A stretch of 64,000 nt of DNA from Streptomyces sp. 1222.5. Its GTDB lineage: Bacteria > Actinomycetota > Actinomycetes > Streptomycetales > Streptomycetaceae. A program made the position numbers and the translations under genes. Shown here piece after piece: positions 40,078-50,385 of the stretch. The notes under the pieces are model-generated. The model searched no databases. It had not been told where the DNA came from and saw nothing but the letters and a program-made list of their open reading frames with translations. Location of the stretch: positions 6,632,001 to 6,696,000 of the forward strand of contig NZ_FNSZ01000001.1 of assembly GCF_900105245.1 (NCBI RefSeq), in the 5' to 3' direction. How positions within the stretch are numbered: the first letter of the stretch is position 1; each line of letters begins with the position of its first letter.

Positions 40078-41904
40078 TCAGCCGCCGTAGGCGCCCGAGG
40101 CCGTCAGCCGCAGCGCGGTGTCGATCAGCGGAACGTGGCTGAAGGCCTGCGGGAAGTTGCCGACCTGCCGCTGCAGGCGGGGGTCCCACTCCTCGGCGAG
40201 CAGCCCGAGGTCGTTGCGCAGCGCGAGGAGCTTCTCGAACAGTTTGCGGGCCTCGTCCACCCGGCCGATCATCGCCAGGTCGTCCGCCATCCAGAACGAG
40301 CAGGCGAGGAACGCGCCTTCGTCGCCGGGCAGGCCGTCGACGCCCTCGTGCGCACCCTCGGTCGGGTAGCGCAGGATGAACCCGTCCGTCGTGGACAGCT
40401 CGCGCTGGATCGCCTCGATGGTGCCGATCACCCGCTTGTCGTCCGGCGGCAGGAAGCCCATCTGCGGGATGAGCAGCAGCGCGGCGTCCAGCTCCTGCGA
40501 GCCGTAGGACTGGGTGAAGGTGTTGCGCTCCTTGTCGTAGCCCTTCTCGCACACGTCCCGGTGGATGTCGTCGCGCAGTTCCTTCCAGCGCTCCAGCGGG
40601 CCGTCCGCGTAACCGGACTCGATCAGCTTGATGGTGCGGTCGACGGCGACCCAGGCCATGACCTTGGAGTGCACGAAGTGCCGGCGCGGGCCGCGCACCT
40701 CCCAGATGCCCTCGTCGGGCTCCTGCCAGTGGTCCTCCAGGTAGCGGATCAGCTTCAGCTGGAGCAGCGAGGCGTAGTCGTGGCGGGCCAGGCCGGTCAT
40801 GTGGGCCAGGTGCAGGGCCTCGGTGACCTCGCCGTACACGTCCAGCTGGAGCTGGTGGGCGGCGCCGTTGCCGACCCGGACCGGGGCCGAGTTCTCGTAG
40901 CCCGGCAGCCAGTCCAGCTCTGCCTCGCCCAGCTCCCGCTCGCCGGCCAGGCCGTACATGATCTGCAGGTTCTCCGGGTCCCCGGCGACCGCGCGCAGCA
41001 GCCACTCGCGCCAGGCGCGGGCCTCCTCGCGGTAGCCGGTGCGCAGCAGCGAGGACAGGGTGATCGCCGCGTCCCGCAGCCAGGTGTAGCGGTAGTCCCA
41101 GTTGCGCACCCCGCCGATGTCCTCGGGCAGCGAGGTGGTCGGAGCGGCCACGATGCCGCCCGTGGGGGCGTACGTCAGCGCCTTCAGGGTGATCAGGGAG
41201 CGGACCACCGCCTCGCGGTACGGGCCGTGGTACGTACAGTGCTCGACCCACTCGCGCCAGAAGTCCTCCGTCGCCACCAGCGAGGTCTCCGGCTCGGGCA
41301 GCGGCGGCGCCTCCTTGTGCGAGGGCTGCCAGGAGATGGTGAAGGCGATGCGGTCGCCCGCGGCGACCGTGAAGTCGGAGTAGGTGGTCAGCGACTTCCC
41401 GTAGGTCTCCGCCTCCGTGTCGAACCACACCGAGTCGGGGCCCGCGACGGCCACCGTGCGGCCCTCGTGCTTGTGCACCCACGGCACGACCCGGCCGTAG
41501 GAGAACCGCATCCGGAGGGCCGAGCGCATCGGCACCCGGCCGGTGACGCCCTCCACGATCCGGATCAGCTGGGGGGCGCCGTCACGCGGCGGCATGAAAT
41601 CGGTCACGCGGACCGTGCCGCGCGGGGTGTCCCACTCCGATTCCAGGATCAGCGAGTCGCCGCGGTAGGTCCGCCGGGCGGCCGTGGGCGGCTCCACGTC
41701 GGCGGCGTGCGCCGGGCCGAGCCGCCAGAAACCGTGTTCCTCGGTGCCCAGCAGGCCGGCGAAGATGGCATGCGAGTCGAAGCGGGGCAGGCACAGCCAG
41801 TCGACTGTGCCGTCCCGGCAGACCAGTGCGGCGGTCTGCATGTCTCCGATGAGTGCGTAGTCTTCGATGCGCCCGGCCACGTGCAACTCCAGTCGAACGG
41901 CCAC
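40078..41904 (-). CDS. Glycoside hydrolase family 15 (glucoamylase/trehalase-like)
   Basis: Predicted 608 aa from the GTG at 41904, which has a GGGGG site; the frame is open further upstream but without family sequence. An N-terminal beta-sandwich (DYALIGDMQTAALVCRDG, TVDWLCLPRFDSHAIFAGLL) is followed by the (alpha/alpha)6 barrel with GGVRNWDYRYTWLRDA, the acid region PDEGIWEVRGPRRHFVHSK and the C-terminal base region GLLAEEWDP. Actinobacterial proteins of this size include trehalases and glucoamylases. There is no signal peptide, which favours an intracellular substrate such as trehalose or maltodextrin. Confidence 0.9.
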   Translation of the reverse strand: MAVRLELHVAGRIEDYALIGDMQTAALVCRDGTVDWLCLPRFDSHAIFAGLLGTEEHGFWRLGPAHAADVEPPTAARRTYRGDSLILESEWDTPRGTVRVTDFMPPRDGAPQLIRIVEGVTGRVPMRSALRMRFSYGRVVPWVHKHEGRTVAVAGPDSVWFDTEAETYGKSLTTYSDFTVAAGDRIAFTISWQPSHKEAPPLPEPETSLVATEDFWREWVEHCTYHGPYREAVVRSLITLKALTYAPTGGIVAAPTTSLPEDIGGVRNWDYRYTWLRDAAITLSSLLRTGYREEARAWREWLLRAVAGDPENLQIMYGLAGERELGEAELDWLPGYENSAPVRVGNGAAHQLQLDVYGEVTEALHLAHMTGLARHDYASLLQLKLIRYLEDHWQEPDEGIWEVRGPRRHFVHSKVMAWVAVDRTIKLIESGYADGPLERWKELRDDIHRDVCEKGYDKERNTFTQSYGSQELDAALLLIPQMGFLPPDDKRVIGTIEAIQRELSTTDGFILRYPTEGAHEGVDGLPGDEGAFLACSFWMADDLAMIGRVDEARKLFEKLLALRNDLGLLAEEWDPRLQRQVGNFPQAFSHVPLIDTALRLTASGAYGG

Positions 41905-42425
41905 GTCACCCCCGCGCAGGGGGGCTGTCGCTAGTGCGGTCAAGGGGTCGTTGTTATGCGTCGTTGAGCGGTGAAGCAAAGCAGTCCGCCGAGCCCTGGG
42001 GCAACACGACAGTCCTTGCTCAACGAACTGCCGCGCTCTCGTTGTTCCGGATGATGGTGGCGGGGGTGTGCCGTCGTTCCGGCCGGGCTCGGCAGCGAGT
42101 GTCCGAGCAGGATACGACGCACGTAGATGATCTGCGCGCCGCTCCGGGCAACCCGTGTGGGCCGAACGAGTGAGCAGCGGGTGAAACCAGTGTGACCCGC
42201 GCGCGTCCGTGATGACAGGTGTCGCGCGCCACGCCGTAGCCGGGGGAGCGCGGAGTGTGGCCGGAAGCCATCGGGCTCGGGCGCTGATACCCTGGTAGCC
42301 CGTGGACCGGTGGGCCCGAAACCCCCGAACCGCAGCGACGGCACCGACGGCCGGAAGCACAGTGTCTTCCGGGCCGGAAGCCGTACCGCACGACAGCCAG
42401 CGACCACGGGAGCCCCCTCTTGGCC
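41905..42425. other. Divergent regulatory region between GH15 and pyrG
   Basis: 521 nt without a convincing gene. It contains a 9-bp inverted repeat (TCGTTGAGC at 41961-41969 with GCTCAACGA at 42018-42026), a weak -10 candidate TACCCT near 42289 for pyrG, and a leader hairpin with arms around GCCGGAAG / CTTCCGG near 42351-42377. None is a known regulator site as far as I can tell. Confidence 0.4.
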
Positions 42426-44075
<1,650 letters not shown>

Positions 44076-44093
44076 CACACCAGTTGTACGGTG

Positions 44094-44133
44094 GCCGGGG
44101 TGCGAACCTTCAAAGGTGGGCACCCCGGCTTTC
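44094..44133 (+). terminator. Terminator after pyrG
   Basis: A 10-bp perfect stem (GCCGGGGTGC / GCACCCCGGC) encloses a smaller ACCTT/AGGT hairpin and is followed by TTTCG. It lies 18 nt after the pyrG stop. Confidence 0.75.
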
Positions 44134-44175
44134 GTATCGGCCGGTTTCTCACTTGCACGTGTGGAAGGACAGGGC

Positions 44176-44802
44176 ATGACGATCAAGGACACCGCCGAGG
44201 CGTGGGAGATCCGGGCGACGGACACCCCCTTCGTGGGCAACAAGACCTCCGTCCGCACGGACGACGTGGTCATGCCCGACGGCTCGGTGGTCCGCCGCGA
44301 CTACCAGGTCCATCCGGGCTCGGTCGCCGTCCTCGCCCTGGACGACGAGGACCGGGTCCTGCTGATCAACCAGTACCGGCACCCCGTGCGGCACAAGCTC
44401 TGGGAGATCCCGGCCGGCCTGCTCGACGTGCCCGGCGAGAACCCGCTGCACGCGGCCCAGCGCGAGCTGTACGAGGAGGCGCACGTCAAGGCGGAGGACT
44501 GGCGGGTCCTGACCGACGTCTACACCACGCCCGGCGGCTGCGACGAGGCGGTACGGATCTTCCTCGCCCGCGACCTGTCCGAGGTCGAGGGGGAGCGCTT
44601 CGAGGCGGAGCACGAGGAGACCGACATGGAGCACGCGCGCCTGCCGGTCGACGAGCTGGTGCGCCTGGTCCTCGCCGGTGACCTGCACAACAACTGCCTG
44701 GTCGTGGGCGTCCTGTCGCTGGTCGCCGCCCGCGGCGGGGACGGCCTGGACGCCCTGCGGCCCGCCGACGCGCCCTGGCCGGCGCGCCCCTTCACCTCCT
44801 GA
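44176..44802 (+). CDS. NUDIX hydrolase, ADP-ribose pyrophosphatase-like
   Basis: Predicted protein of 208 aa from the ATG at 44176. The NUDIX box is IPAGLLDVPGENPLHAAQRE followed by LYEEA; it carries the one-residue insertion common in actinobacterial ADP-ribose pyrophosphatases and lacks the final Gly. Upstream, VHPGSVAVLALDDEDRVLLI and QYRHPVRHKLWE are typical of this group, and YTTPGGCDE follows the box. It would cut ADP-ribose to AMP and ribose 5-phosphate. The pyrG-NUDIX order is conserved in mycobacteria. Confidence 0.9.
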   Translation: MTIKDTAEAWEIRATDTPFVGNKTSVRTDDVVMPDGSVVRRDYQVHPGSVAVLALDDEDRVLLINQYRHPVRHKLWEIPAGLLDVPGENPLHAAQRELYEEAHVKAEDWRVLTDVYTTPGGCDEAVRIFLARDLSEVEGERFEAEHEETDMEHARLPVDELVRLVLAGDLHNNCLVVGVLSLVAARGGDGLDALRPADAPWPARPFTS

Positions 44803-44965
44803 ACCCGCCGCGTCCGCGCATTGGTGTGACCATCGCCTGATCCGATCGGGCGACCCGTCCGCCGCGCTCCCCACGGATCGTCGCAGAGCGTGAACTAGGC
44901 TCTGGAAACGCCCGTACCGGAAGATCCGGCGGGCTTGCGCGTGCGGTGGGACGGGAGTGTGGCCC

Positions 44966-47023
44966 GTGACGGATCAGGCGGTGGACACAGACGATGCGCG
45001 GCTGTCCGCGCGTACGGCCGCGGGGGACGGATTCCTGGGCCGCACAAGGGAGTTGAAGGAGCTGCGCGCCGACATCGAGCGCGCGGGCCTGGACACCCTC
45101 TCCGGCCGCAAGGCCCCGCGAGCGCGGGTGCTGCTGGTCGCCGGCCGGCCCGGTTCCGGACGGACCGCGCTCGCCGAGGAACTCGTCCGCCAGGTCGCGG
45201 GGCGTTACCCCGACGGGGTGCTGCGGGCACGGCTCGGCGAGCCCGACGGCACCCCCGTCCCGGTCGAGCGCGCCGCCCGCGAACTGCTCGGCGCCCTGGG
45301 CCTGCCGACCCCCGCCGGAGCCGCCGAGGACGACCTGACCGAGGCACTGCGCGCCGCTCTCGCCGACCGGCGGACGCTGCTCCTGCTGGACGACGCCCCC
45401 GGCGCCGAACAGGTCGACGCGCTGCTCCCGGAGGCCCCCGACTGCCTGGTCGTGGCCGTCTCCGGCGGACCGCTCACCGGTATCGCGGACGTCCGTCCCT
45501 GCACCCTCGGCGGCCTGGACACCAAGTCCGCGGTGGAGCTCCTTGCCCGGTTCACCGGCTCGGTGCGCATCACCGTCGACCCGCGCTCCGCCGAAAGCCT
45601 CGCCGAGGCCTGCCAGGGCCATCCGGCGGCCCTGGTCCTGGCCGGCGGCTGGCTCGCCGCCCGCCCCCAGGCCGCCGTCTCCGACCTCGCCAAACGCCTG
45701 CACGCCGACACCGACGACGGCACCCCGCTCGCCCGCGTCCTGCGGCTCGTCCACGCCCAGCTGCCCGGCCCCGCCGCCCGGATGCTGCGCATGCTCTCCC
45801 TCGCCCCGGCCGGCCTGGCCGACCCGCACACCGCCTCGGCCCTGGCCGGCTGCTCGGTCGAGGGCGCGCGGGCGGTCCTCGACGACCTCGTCGCCCTCGG
45901 CCTGCTGCGCACGACCGGCTCCCCCCTGCCCCAGTACGAGGTCCCCGGCTGTCTGCACCCCCTGCTGAAGGCCCTCGCCGAGACCCACGAGAGGCCCGCG
46001 GAGCTCCAGCTGGCCCGGGCCCGGATGCTGGAGCGGACCGTCCGGCTCCTCCAGGCCTGCCGGACGATCACCGAGACGGACAGCCCGCAGGCCCGCGAGA
46101 AGCTGAACGCCATGCCCCGCGAGGTGCGCTTCCCCACTCCGAGGGCCGCCGCCGACTGGCTGCGCGTCCGCCGGCCCGCGCTGCTGGCCTCCGCCCGGCT
46201 CGCGGTCGCCGACGGGGAGCTGGACACGCTGGCCAGGCGGCTGCTGTCACAGCTGGTCAGGGCCGTCGCGGCGCATGTCGGCACCCGGGCGGCCGCGGCG
46301 GACCTGTACGGCGTCCACGGCCTCGTCCTCGACGTCGCCGAGCGGCGCGGACTGTCCCGGGAGAAGGCAGCCGCCCTGCTGAACCTGGGCGATCTCGACG
46401 CCCAGACCGGTCGCACCCGGGACGCCCTCGCCCGCTACCGGTCGGCGCTGGACGCCGGCCGGGAGGCGAACGACCCGTACGCGACCGGCCGCGCGATGGA
46501 ATCCGTAGGCGGCGCGTACCAGGAGCTCGGGGATCACGACCGGGCCGCCGACTGGTACGGCCGCGCGCTGTCCGAGCGGCTGGCGCGGGGCGAGCGCGAG
46601 CAGGCCGCCCGGCTGTACGGCCGGATCGCCACCGCGCACACCTACGCGGGCCGCTACGGCGAGGCGCTCAGGAACTGGCGGGCGGCCGTGGCCGGCTACC
46701 GCAAGAGCGGCGATGTCGCCGCCCAGGCGCGGGCGTTGAGCGAACTGGCCCGGGTGCAGGAGTACGCGGGACGGCCCGAGGAGTCACTGCGCACCTGCCA
46801 GGAGGCGGTGGAGTGGGCGCGGCGCGCCGAGGACGTCCGGCTGCAGGCCGCCCTGCAGCTCAGACTGGCCGACACGCTGGAGCACCTGGGCGACCCCGCG
46901 TCGGCCCACCTGCACCGTGCCGCGGCCGAGCGCATGCTGGACGAAGAGCCGTCGGAGGACGGCGCAAGCCTGGAACACGACGTTAGCGCCTGCGAAATCC
47001 GCAGTGCCGCGAGCGAAGATTGA
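44966..47023 (+). CDS. STAND-type NTPase with TPR repeats, altered Walker A
   Basis: Predicted 685 aa from the GTG at 44966, which a GGGAG site precedes by 8 nt; a GTG at 44957 is too close to that site. An AfsR-like nucleotide-binding region covers residues 25-330. Its P-loop reads GRPGSGRT (residues 60-67), with Arg66 where Lys is expected; a Walker B-like RTLLLLDDAP follows. A winged-helix stretch and then about six TPR units follow (residues 430-650, for example GDHDRAADWYGRALSERLAR). There is no N-terminal SARP DNA-binding domain, so it is not AfsR itself. It may bind but hardly hydrolyse nucleotide. Partner and role are unknown. Confidence 0.8.
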   Translation: MTDQAVDTDDARLSARTAAGDGFLGRTRELKELRADIERAGLDTLSGRKAPRARVLLVAGRPGSGRTALAEELVRQVAGRYPDGVLRARLGEPDGTPVPVERAARELLGALGLPTPAGAAEDDLTEALRAALADRRTLLLLDDAPGAEQVDALLPEAPDCLVVAVSGGPLTGIADVRPCTLGGLDTKSAVELLARFTGSVRITVDPRSAESLAEACQGHPAALVLAGGWLAARPQAAVSDLAKRLHADTDDGTPLARVLRLVHAQLPGPAARMLRMLSLAPAGLADPHTASALAGCSVEGARAVLDDLVALGLLRTTGSPLPQYEVPGCLHPLLKALAETHERPAELQLARARMLERTVRLLQACRTITETDSPQAREKLNAMPREVRFPTPRAAADWLRVRRPALLASARLAVADGELDTLARRLLSQLVRAVAAHVGTRAAAADLYGVHGLVLDVAERRGLSREKAAALLNLGDLDAQTGRTRDALARYRSALDAGREANDPYATGRAMESVGGAYQELGDHDRAADWYGRALSERLARGEREQAARLYGRIATAHTYAGRYGEALRNWRAAVAGYRKSGDVAAQARALSELARVQEYAGRPEESLRTCQEAVEWARRAEDVRLQAALQLRLADTLEHLGDPASAHLHRAAAERMLDEEPSEDGASLEHDVSACEIRSAASED

Positions 47024-47036
47024 TGCAATGAAAGGC

Positions 47037-47064
47037 TAGACAGCCGGAACACCTTCATTAGACT
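47037..47064 (+). promoter_or_regulatory. Candidate promoter of ald
   Basis: TAGACA (47037-47042, five of six matches to TTGACA) and TAGACT (47059-47064) are 16 bp apart, about 100 nt before ald. This is one of the better vegetative promoters in the window. Confidence 0.6.
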
Positions 47065-47167
47065 GGCTCTGCCGCACACTCCAGCGGTGTCTCCCGGTAT
47101 GCCCCCGCATGTCTGGGTACGTCTGTAATGCACCCCCATACCCTCTGAGCCAAGGACCGTGATCCAC

Positions 47168-48283
47168 GTGAAGGTCGGCATCCCCCGCGAGGTCAAGAAC
47201 AACGAGTTCCGGGTGGCCATCACCCCCGCCGGTGTGCACGAGCTGGTGCGCAACGGGCACCAGGTCGTCGTCGAGCGGGGCGCCGGCCTCGGTTCCTCGA
47301 TCACGGACACCGAGTACGTGGCCGCCGGTGCCGAGATCCTCGAGACGGCGGACGAGGTCTGGACGGCCGCCGACCTGCTGCTGAAGGTCAAGGAGCCCAT
47401 CGCGGAGGAGTACCACCGCCTCCGCAAGGACCAGATCCTCTTCACCTACCTGCACCTGGCCGCCTCCAAGGAGTGCACGGACGCGCTCGTCGAGTCGGGT
47501 ACCACGGCCATCGCCTACGAGACGGTCGAGCTGCCGAGCCGCGCCCTGCCGCTGCTCGCCCCGATGTCCGAGGTCGCGGGCCGCCTGGCCCCGCAGGTCG
47601 GCGCCTACCACCTCATGCGCGCGGCCGGCGGCCGTGGCGTGCTGCCGGGCGGCGTCCCGGGCGTGACCCCGGCGAAGGCCGTCGTCATCGGCGGTGGCGT
47701 CTCCGGCTGGAACGCCACCCAGGTCGCCGTCGGCATGGGCTTCGACGTGACTCTGCTGGACCGCGACATCAACAAGCTGCGCGAGGCCGACAAGATCTTC
47801 GGCACGAAGGTCAAGGCGATCATGTCCAACACCTTCGAGCTGGAGAAGGCCGTCCTCGACGCCGACCTCGTCATCGGCGCGGTCCTCATTCCGGGCGCCA
47901 AGGCCCCGAAGCTGGTCACCAACGAGCTGGTGTCCCGGATGAAGCCCGGAAGTGTCCTTGTCGACATCGCGATCGACCAGGGCGGCTGCTTCGAGGACTC
48001 GCGTCCCACCACGCACGCCGAGCCGACCTTCGAGGTCCACAACTCGGTCTTCTACTGCGTCGCCAACATGCCGGGCGGTGTGCCGAACACCTCCACCAAC
48101 GCCCTCACCAACGCCACGCTGCCGTACATCGTGTCGCTGGCCAACAACGGCTGGGTCGAGGCGCTGCGCCGCGACGCCGCGCTCGCCAAGGGTCTCAACA
48201 CCCATGACGGCAAGGTCGTTTACAAGGAGGTCGCCGAGGCCCACGGCCTGGAGCACGTCGAGCTCGAGACCCTGCTGGGCTGA
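47168..48283 (+). CDS. ald: Alanine dehydrogenase
   Basis: Predicted protein of 371 aa, the canonical length. The GTG at 47168 was chosen over the one at 47159 because the AAGGA site fits it better and the protein then begins MKVGIPREVKNNEFRVA. The pyruvate-site Lys is in LLKVKEPI and the catalytic His in YLHLAA; the NAD fold has VVIGGGVSGWNA and a DRD acidic pair. It interconverts L-alanine and pyruvate plus ammonia. In Streptomyces the enzyme is induced by amino acids and under oxygen limitation in related bacteria. Confidence 0.96.
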   Translation: MKVGIPREVKNNEFRVAITPAGVHELVRNGHQVVVERGAGLGSSITDTEYVAAGAEILETADEVWTAADLLLKVKEPIAEEYHRLRKDQILFTYLHLAASKECTDALVESGTTAIAYETVELPSRALPLLAPMSEVAGRLAPQVGAYHLMRAAGGRGVLPGGVPGVTPAKAVVIGGGVSGWNATQVAVGMGFDVTLLDRDINKLREADKIFGTKVKAIMSNTFELEKAVLDADLVIGAVLIPGAKAPKLVTNELVSRMKPGSVLVDIAIDQGGCFEDSRPTTHAEPTFEVHNSVFYCVANMPGGVPNTSTNALTNATLPYIVSLANNGWVEALRRDAALAKGLNTHDGKVVYKEVAEAHGLEHVELETLLG

Positions 48284-48655
48284 CCTCCGTGACCTGGTGA
48301 GTCGTTAAGTCGTCCCCGGTCAAAAGGCGATTCGTCAACACGTCTCGTCAACATCGCACGCCCGGCCGGACCTTGCCCGACAAGGTCCGGCCGGATGTGT
48401 GTATGGTCACTTTGCGACTCTCGGTCAACTCGCCTCGAACGTAACCCTTCGACCGATTCGCACACCGGTGAAACCTGCTGTGCGACGGCCGTACGCCCTT
48501 GACAGCGAGATGTTTCATTGCCGACACATCCTGCCGGGTCCGGCGGATTGTGTTGCTGCGGACCGCCGACACGCCATAGAGTCGCCAACCGTCGGCATGG
48601 TGCCACGCTGACCTTGTCTAGAAGTTTCCTGGTCACCAAGGAGGTAAGACGACTT
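48284..48655. other. Intergenic region between ald and the parA operon
   Basis: 372 nt. The first part holds the ald terminator (48362-48394). A consensus -35 TTGACA lies at 48499-48504 without a matching -10. TAGAGT at 48577-48582 with TTGCTG 18 bp upstream is another candidate promoter for the downstream operon. No gene is apparent. Confidence 0.5.
48362..48394 (+). terminator. Terminator after ald
   Basis: A 14-bp perfect stem (CCGGCCGGACCTTG / CAAGGTCCGGCCGG) with a 5-nt loop lies about 80 nt after the stop codon. It has no T-tract. Confidence 0.8.
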
Positions 48656-49831
48656 GTGAATGAGTCGACATTTTCTCCCGGGGGTGGTCAACCAGGAATG
48701 CCCGCACGGGGCCATGGCCCCGCGGGTGTCGAGGCTGTCGGCTCCGTAGCTGTGCGCACCTTCGCAGCCCACCAGAGTCCGAGGCCGCAGATCGCCCGGA
48801 CAGCACACCAGAGCATGGATGGCCATCACGTGAACGCCATGGCCGGCGACGGAAGTGGCGCGCCCCACAACCACTTCGCCGACTACGACGAACTGCCCGA
48901 GGGGCACTTCTACGACCCCGACGCCGAGTACGAGCCCGATCCCGAGTACGCGGCCACGCTGGCGCCCGACGCGGCCCGCCAGCGCCGTGAGCGCATCGGT
49001 CCGACCGGACGCCCGCTGCCGTACTTCCCGATCCCGGGCCCGCTGACCGACCACGGCCCCGCGAAGATCATCGCGATGTGCAACCAGAAGGGCGGCGTCG
49101 GCAAGACGACGTCGACCATCAACCTGGGTGCCGCGCTCGCGGAGTACGGCCGGCGCGTGCTGCTCGTGGACTTCGACCCGCAGGGCGCGCTGTCGGTGGG
49201 TCTCGGCGTCAATCCGATGGAGCTCGACCTCACCGTCTACAACCTGCTCATGGAGCGGGGCATGTCGGCGGACGAGGTCCTGCTGAAGACGGCGGTCCCC
49301 AACATGGACCTGCTGCCGTCCAACATCGACCTGTCGGCCGCGGAGGTCCAGCTGGTCTCCGAGGTCGCCCGCGAGTCGACGCTCCAGCGGGCGCTCAAGC
49401 CGCTGCTGCCCGACTACGACTACATCGTGATCGACTGTCAGCCCTCGCTCGGCCTGCTCACGGTCAACGCGCTGACGGCCGCGCACAAGGTGATCGTGCC
49501 GCTGGAGTGCGAGTTCTTCGCGCTGCGCGGTGTGGCCCTGCTGACCGAGACCATCGAGAAGGTCCAGGAGCGGCTCAACCCCGAGCTCGAACTGGACGGC
49601 ATCCTCGCCACGATGTACGACTCGCGCACCGTGCACAGCCGTGAGGTGCTCGCGCGTGTCGTCGAGGCGTTCGACGACCACGTCTACCACACGGTCATCG
49701 GGCGCACGGTCCGCTTCCCGGAGACCACGGTCGCCGGTGAGCCGATCACCACGTACGCCTCCAACTCCGTCGGTGCCGCCGCCTATCGCCAGCTTGCCAG
49801 GGAGGTGCTCGCCCGGTGTCACGCCGAGTGA
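48656..49831 (+). CDS. ParA/Soj-like chromosome-partitioning ATPase
   Basis: Predicted 391 aa; the GTG at 48656 has an almost perfect AAGGAGGT site 10 nt away. The first 130 or so residues are a hydrophilic extension absent from ordinary ParA. The ATPase has the deviant Walker A NQKGGVGKTTSTINL (near residue 145), LLVDFDPQGALS, IVIDCQPSLGLLT and a C-terminal VIGRTVRFPETTVAGEPITT. It is not the oriC-linked parA: there is no parB next to it, but scpA/scpB follow, the arrangement of the mycobacterial Rv1708-type ParA homologue. The stop overlaps the next start (GTGA). Confidence 0.9.
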   Translation: MNESTFSPGGGQPGMPARGHGPAGVEAVGSVAVRTFAAHQSPRPQIARTAHQSMDGHHVNAMAGDGSGAPHNHFADYDELPEGHFYDPDAEYEPDPEYAATLAPDAARQRRERIGPTGRPLPYFPIPGPLTDHGPAKIIAMCNQKGGVGKTTSTINLGAALAEYGRRVLLVDFDPQGALSVGLGVNPMELDLTVYNLLMERGMSADEVLLKTAVPNMDLLPSNIDLSAAEVQLVSEVARESTLQRALKPLLPDYDYIVIDCQPSLGLLTVNALTAAHKVIVPLECEFFALRGVALLTETIEKVQERLNPELELDGILATMYDSRTVHSREVLARVVEAFDDHVYHTVIGRTVRFPETTVAGEPITTYASNSVGAAAYRQLAREVLARCHAE

Positions 49832-50367
49832 GTCTGCCGGGGGCCGACGAACTCTTCCGCACGACAGGGGGAATGGCGCTTCAGCCGTCGAGTCCCCGGC
49901 GCGGGGCCAATGGTGAGGCTCGGGTGCCGGCTCCCGCGGGGGAGAGCGACGAGGCGGCCGCCACGGAGGACGCACCGCAGTCGGTGCCCGTCCGGGGCGG
50001 CGACGGAGAGGGCGCGGAGCATGTCGCGGCGGTCGAGACGGAGCCGGCCGAGGCCGGCGAGTCCCGCACTCGTCCGGCGCGACGGCAGGCTCCGCAGGAA
50101 GGTTCTGCCGCCGCGCAGCCGCGCAAGCGGGGACGGGCGGCGAACCGGCGGCCCAGCGGGCGCGAGCGGCACGACGAGAAGATCACGGTGTACGTGTCGG
50201 CCGAGGAGCTGATGGACCTGGAGCACGCGCGTCTCGTGCTCCGAGGTGAGCACGGTCTCGCCGTCGACCGGGGCCGCATCGTCCGCGAGGCGGTGGCCGT
50301 GGTCCTGGCCGACCTGGAGGCCCGCGGGGACGCGAGCATCCTCGTACGACGGCTGCGCGGGCGGTAG
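49828..50367 (+). CDS. Small basic protein with possible ribbon-helix-helix-like C-terminus
   Basis: Predicted protein of 179 aa, coupled to the ParA-like gene (GTGA at 49828). Residues 1-110 are disordered, Ala/Glu/Pro- then Arg-rich (RPARRQAPQE, QPRKRGRAANRRPSGRERHD). The last 65 residues look like a ribbon-helix-helix or related DNA-binding domain: strand EKITVYVS, helix AEELMDLEHARLVLRGEHG, helix RGRIVREAVAVVLADLEARG. Placed next to a ParA ATPase, it could be the adaptor that links it to DNA. This is inference; the domain call is by eye. Confidence 0.7.
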   Translation: MSLPGADELFRTTGGMALQPSSPRRGANGEARVPAPAGESDEAAATEDAPQSVPVRGGDGEGAEHVAAVETEPAEAGESRTRPARRQAPQEGSAAAQPRKRGRAANRRPSGRERHDEKITVYVSAEELMDLEHARLVLRGEHGLAVDRGRIVREAVAVVLADLEARGDASILVRRLRGR

Positions 50368-50385
50368 CGGTAGCCTGCGGGGGCC

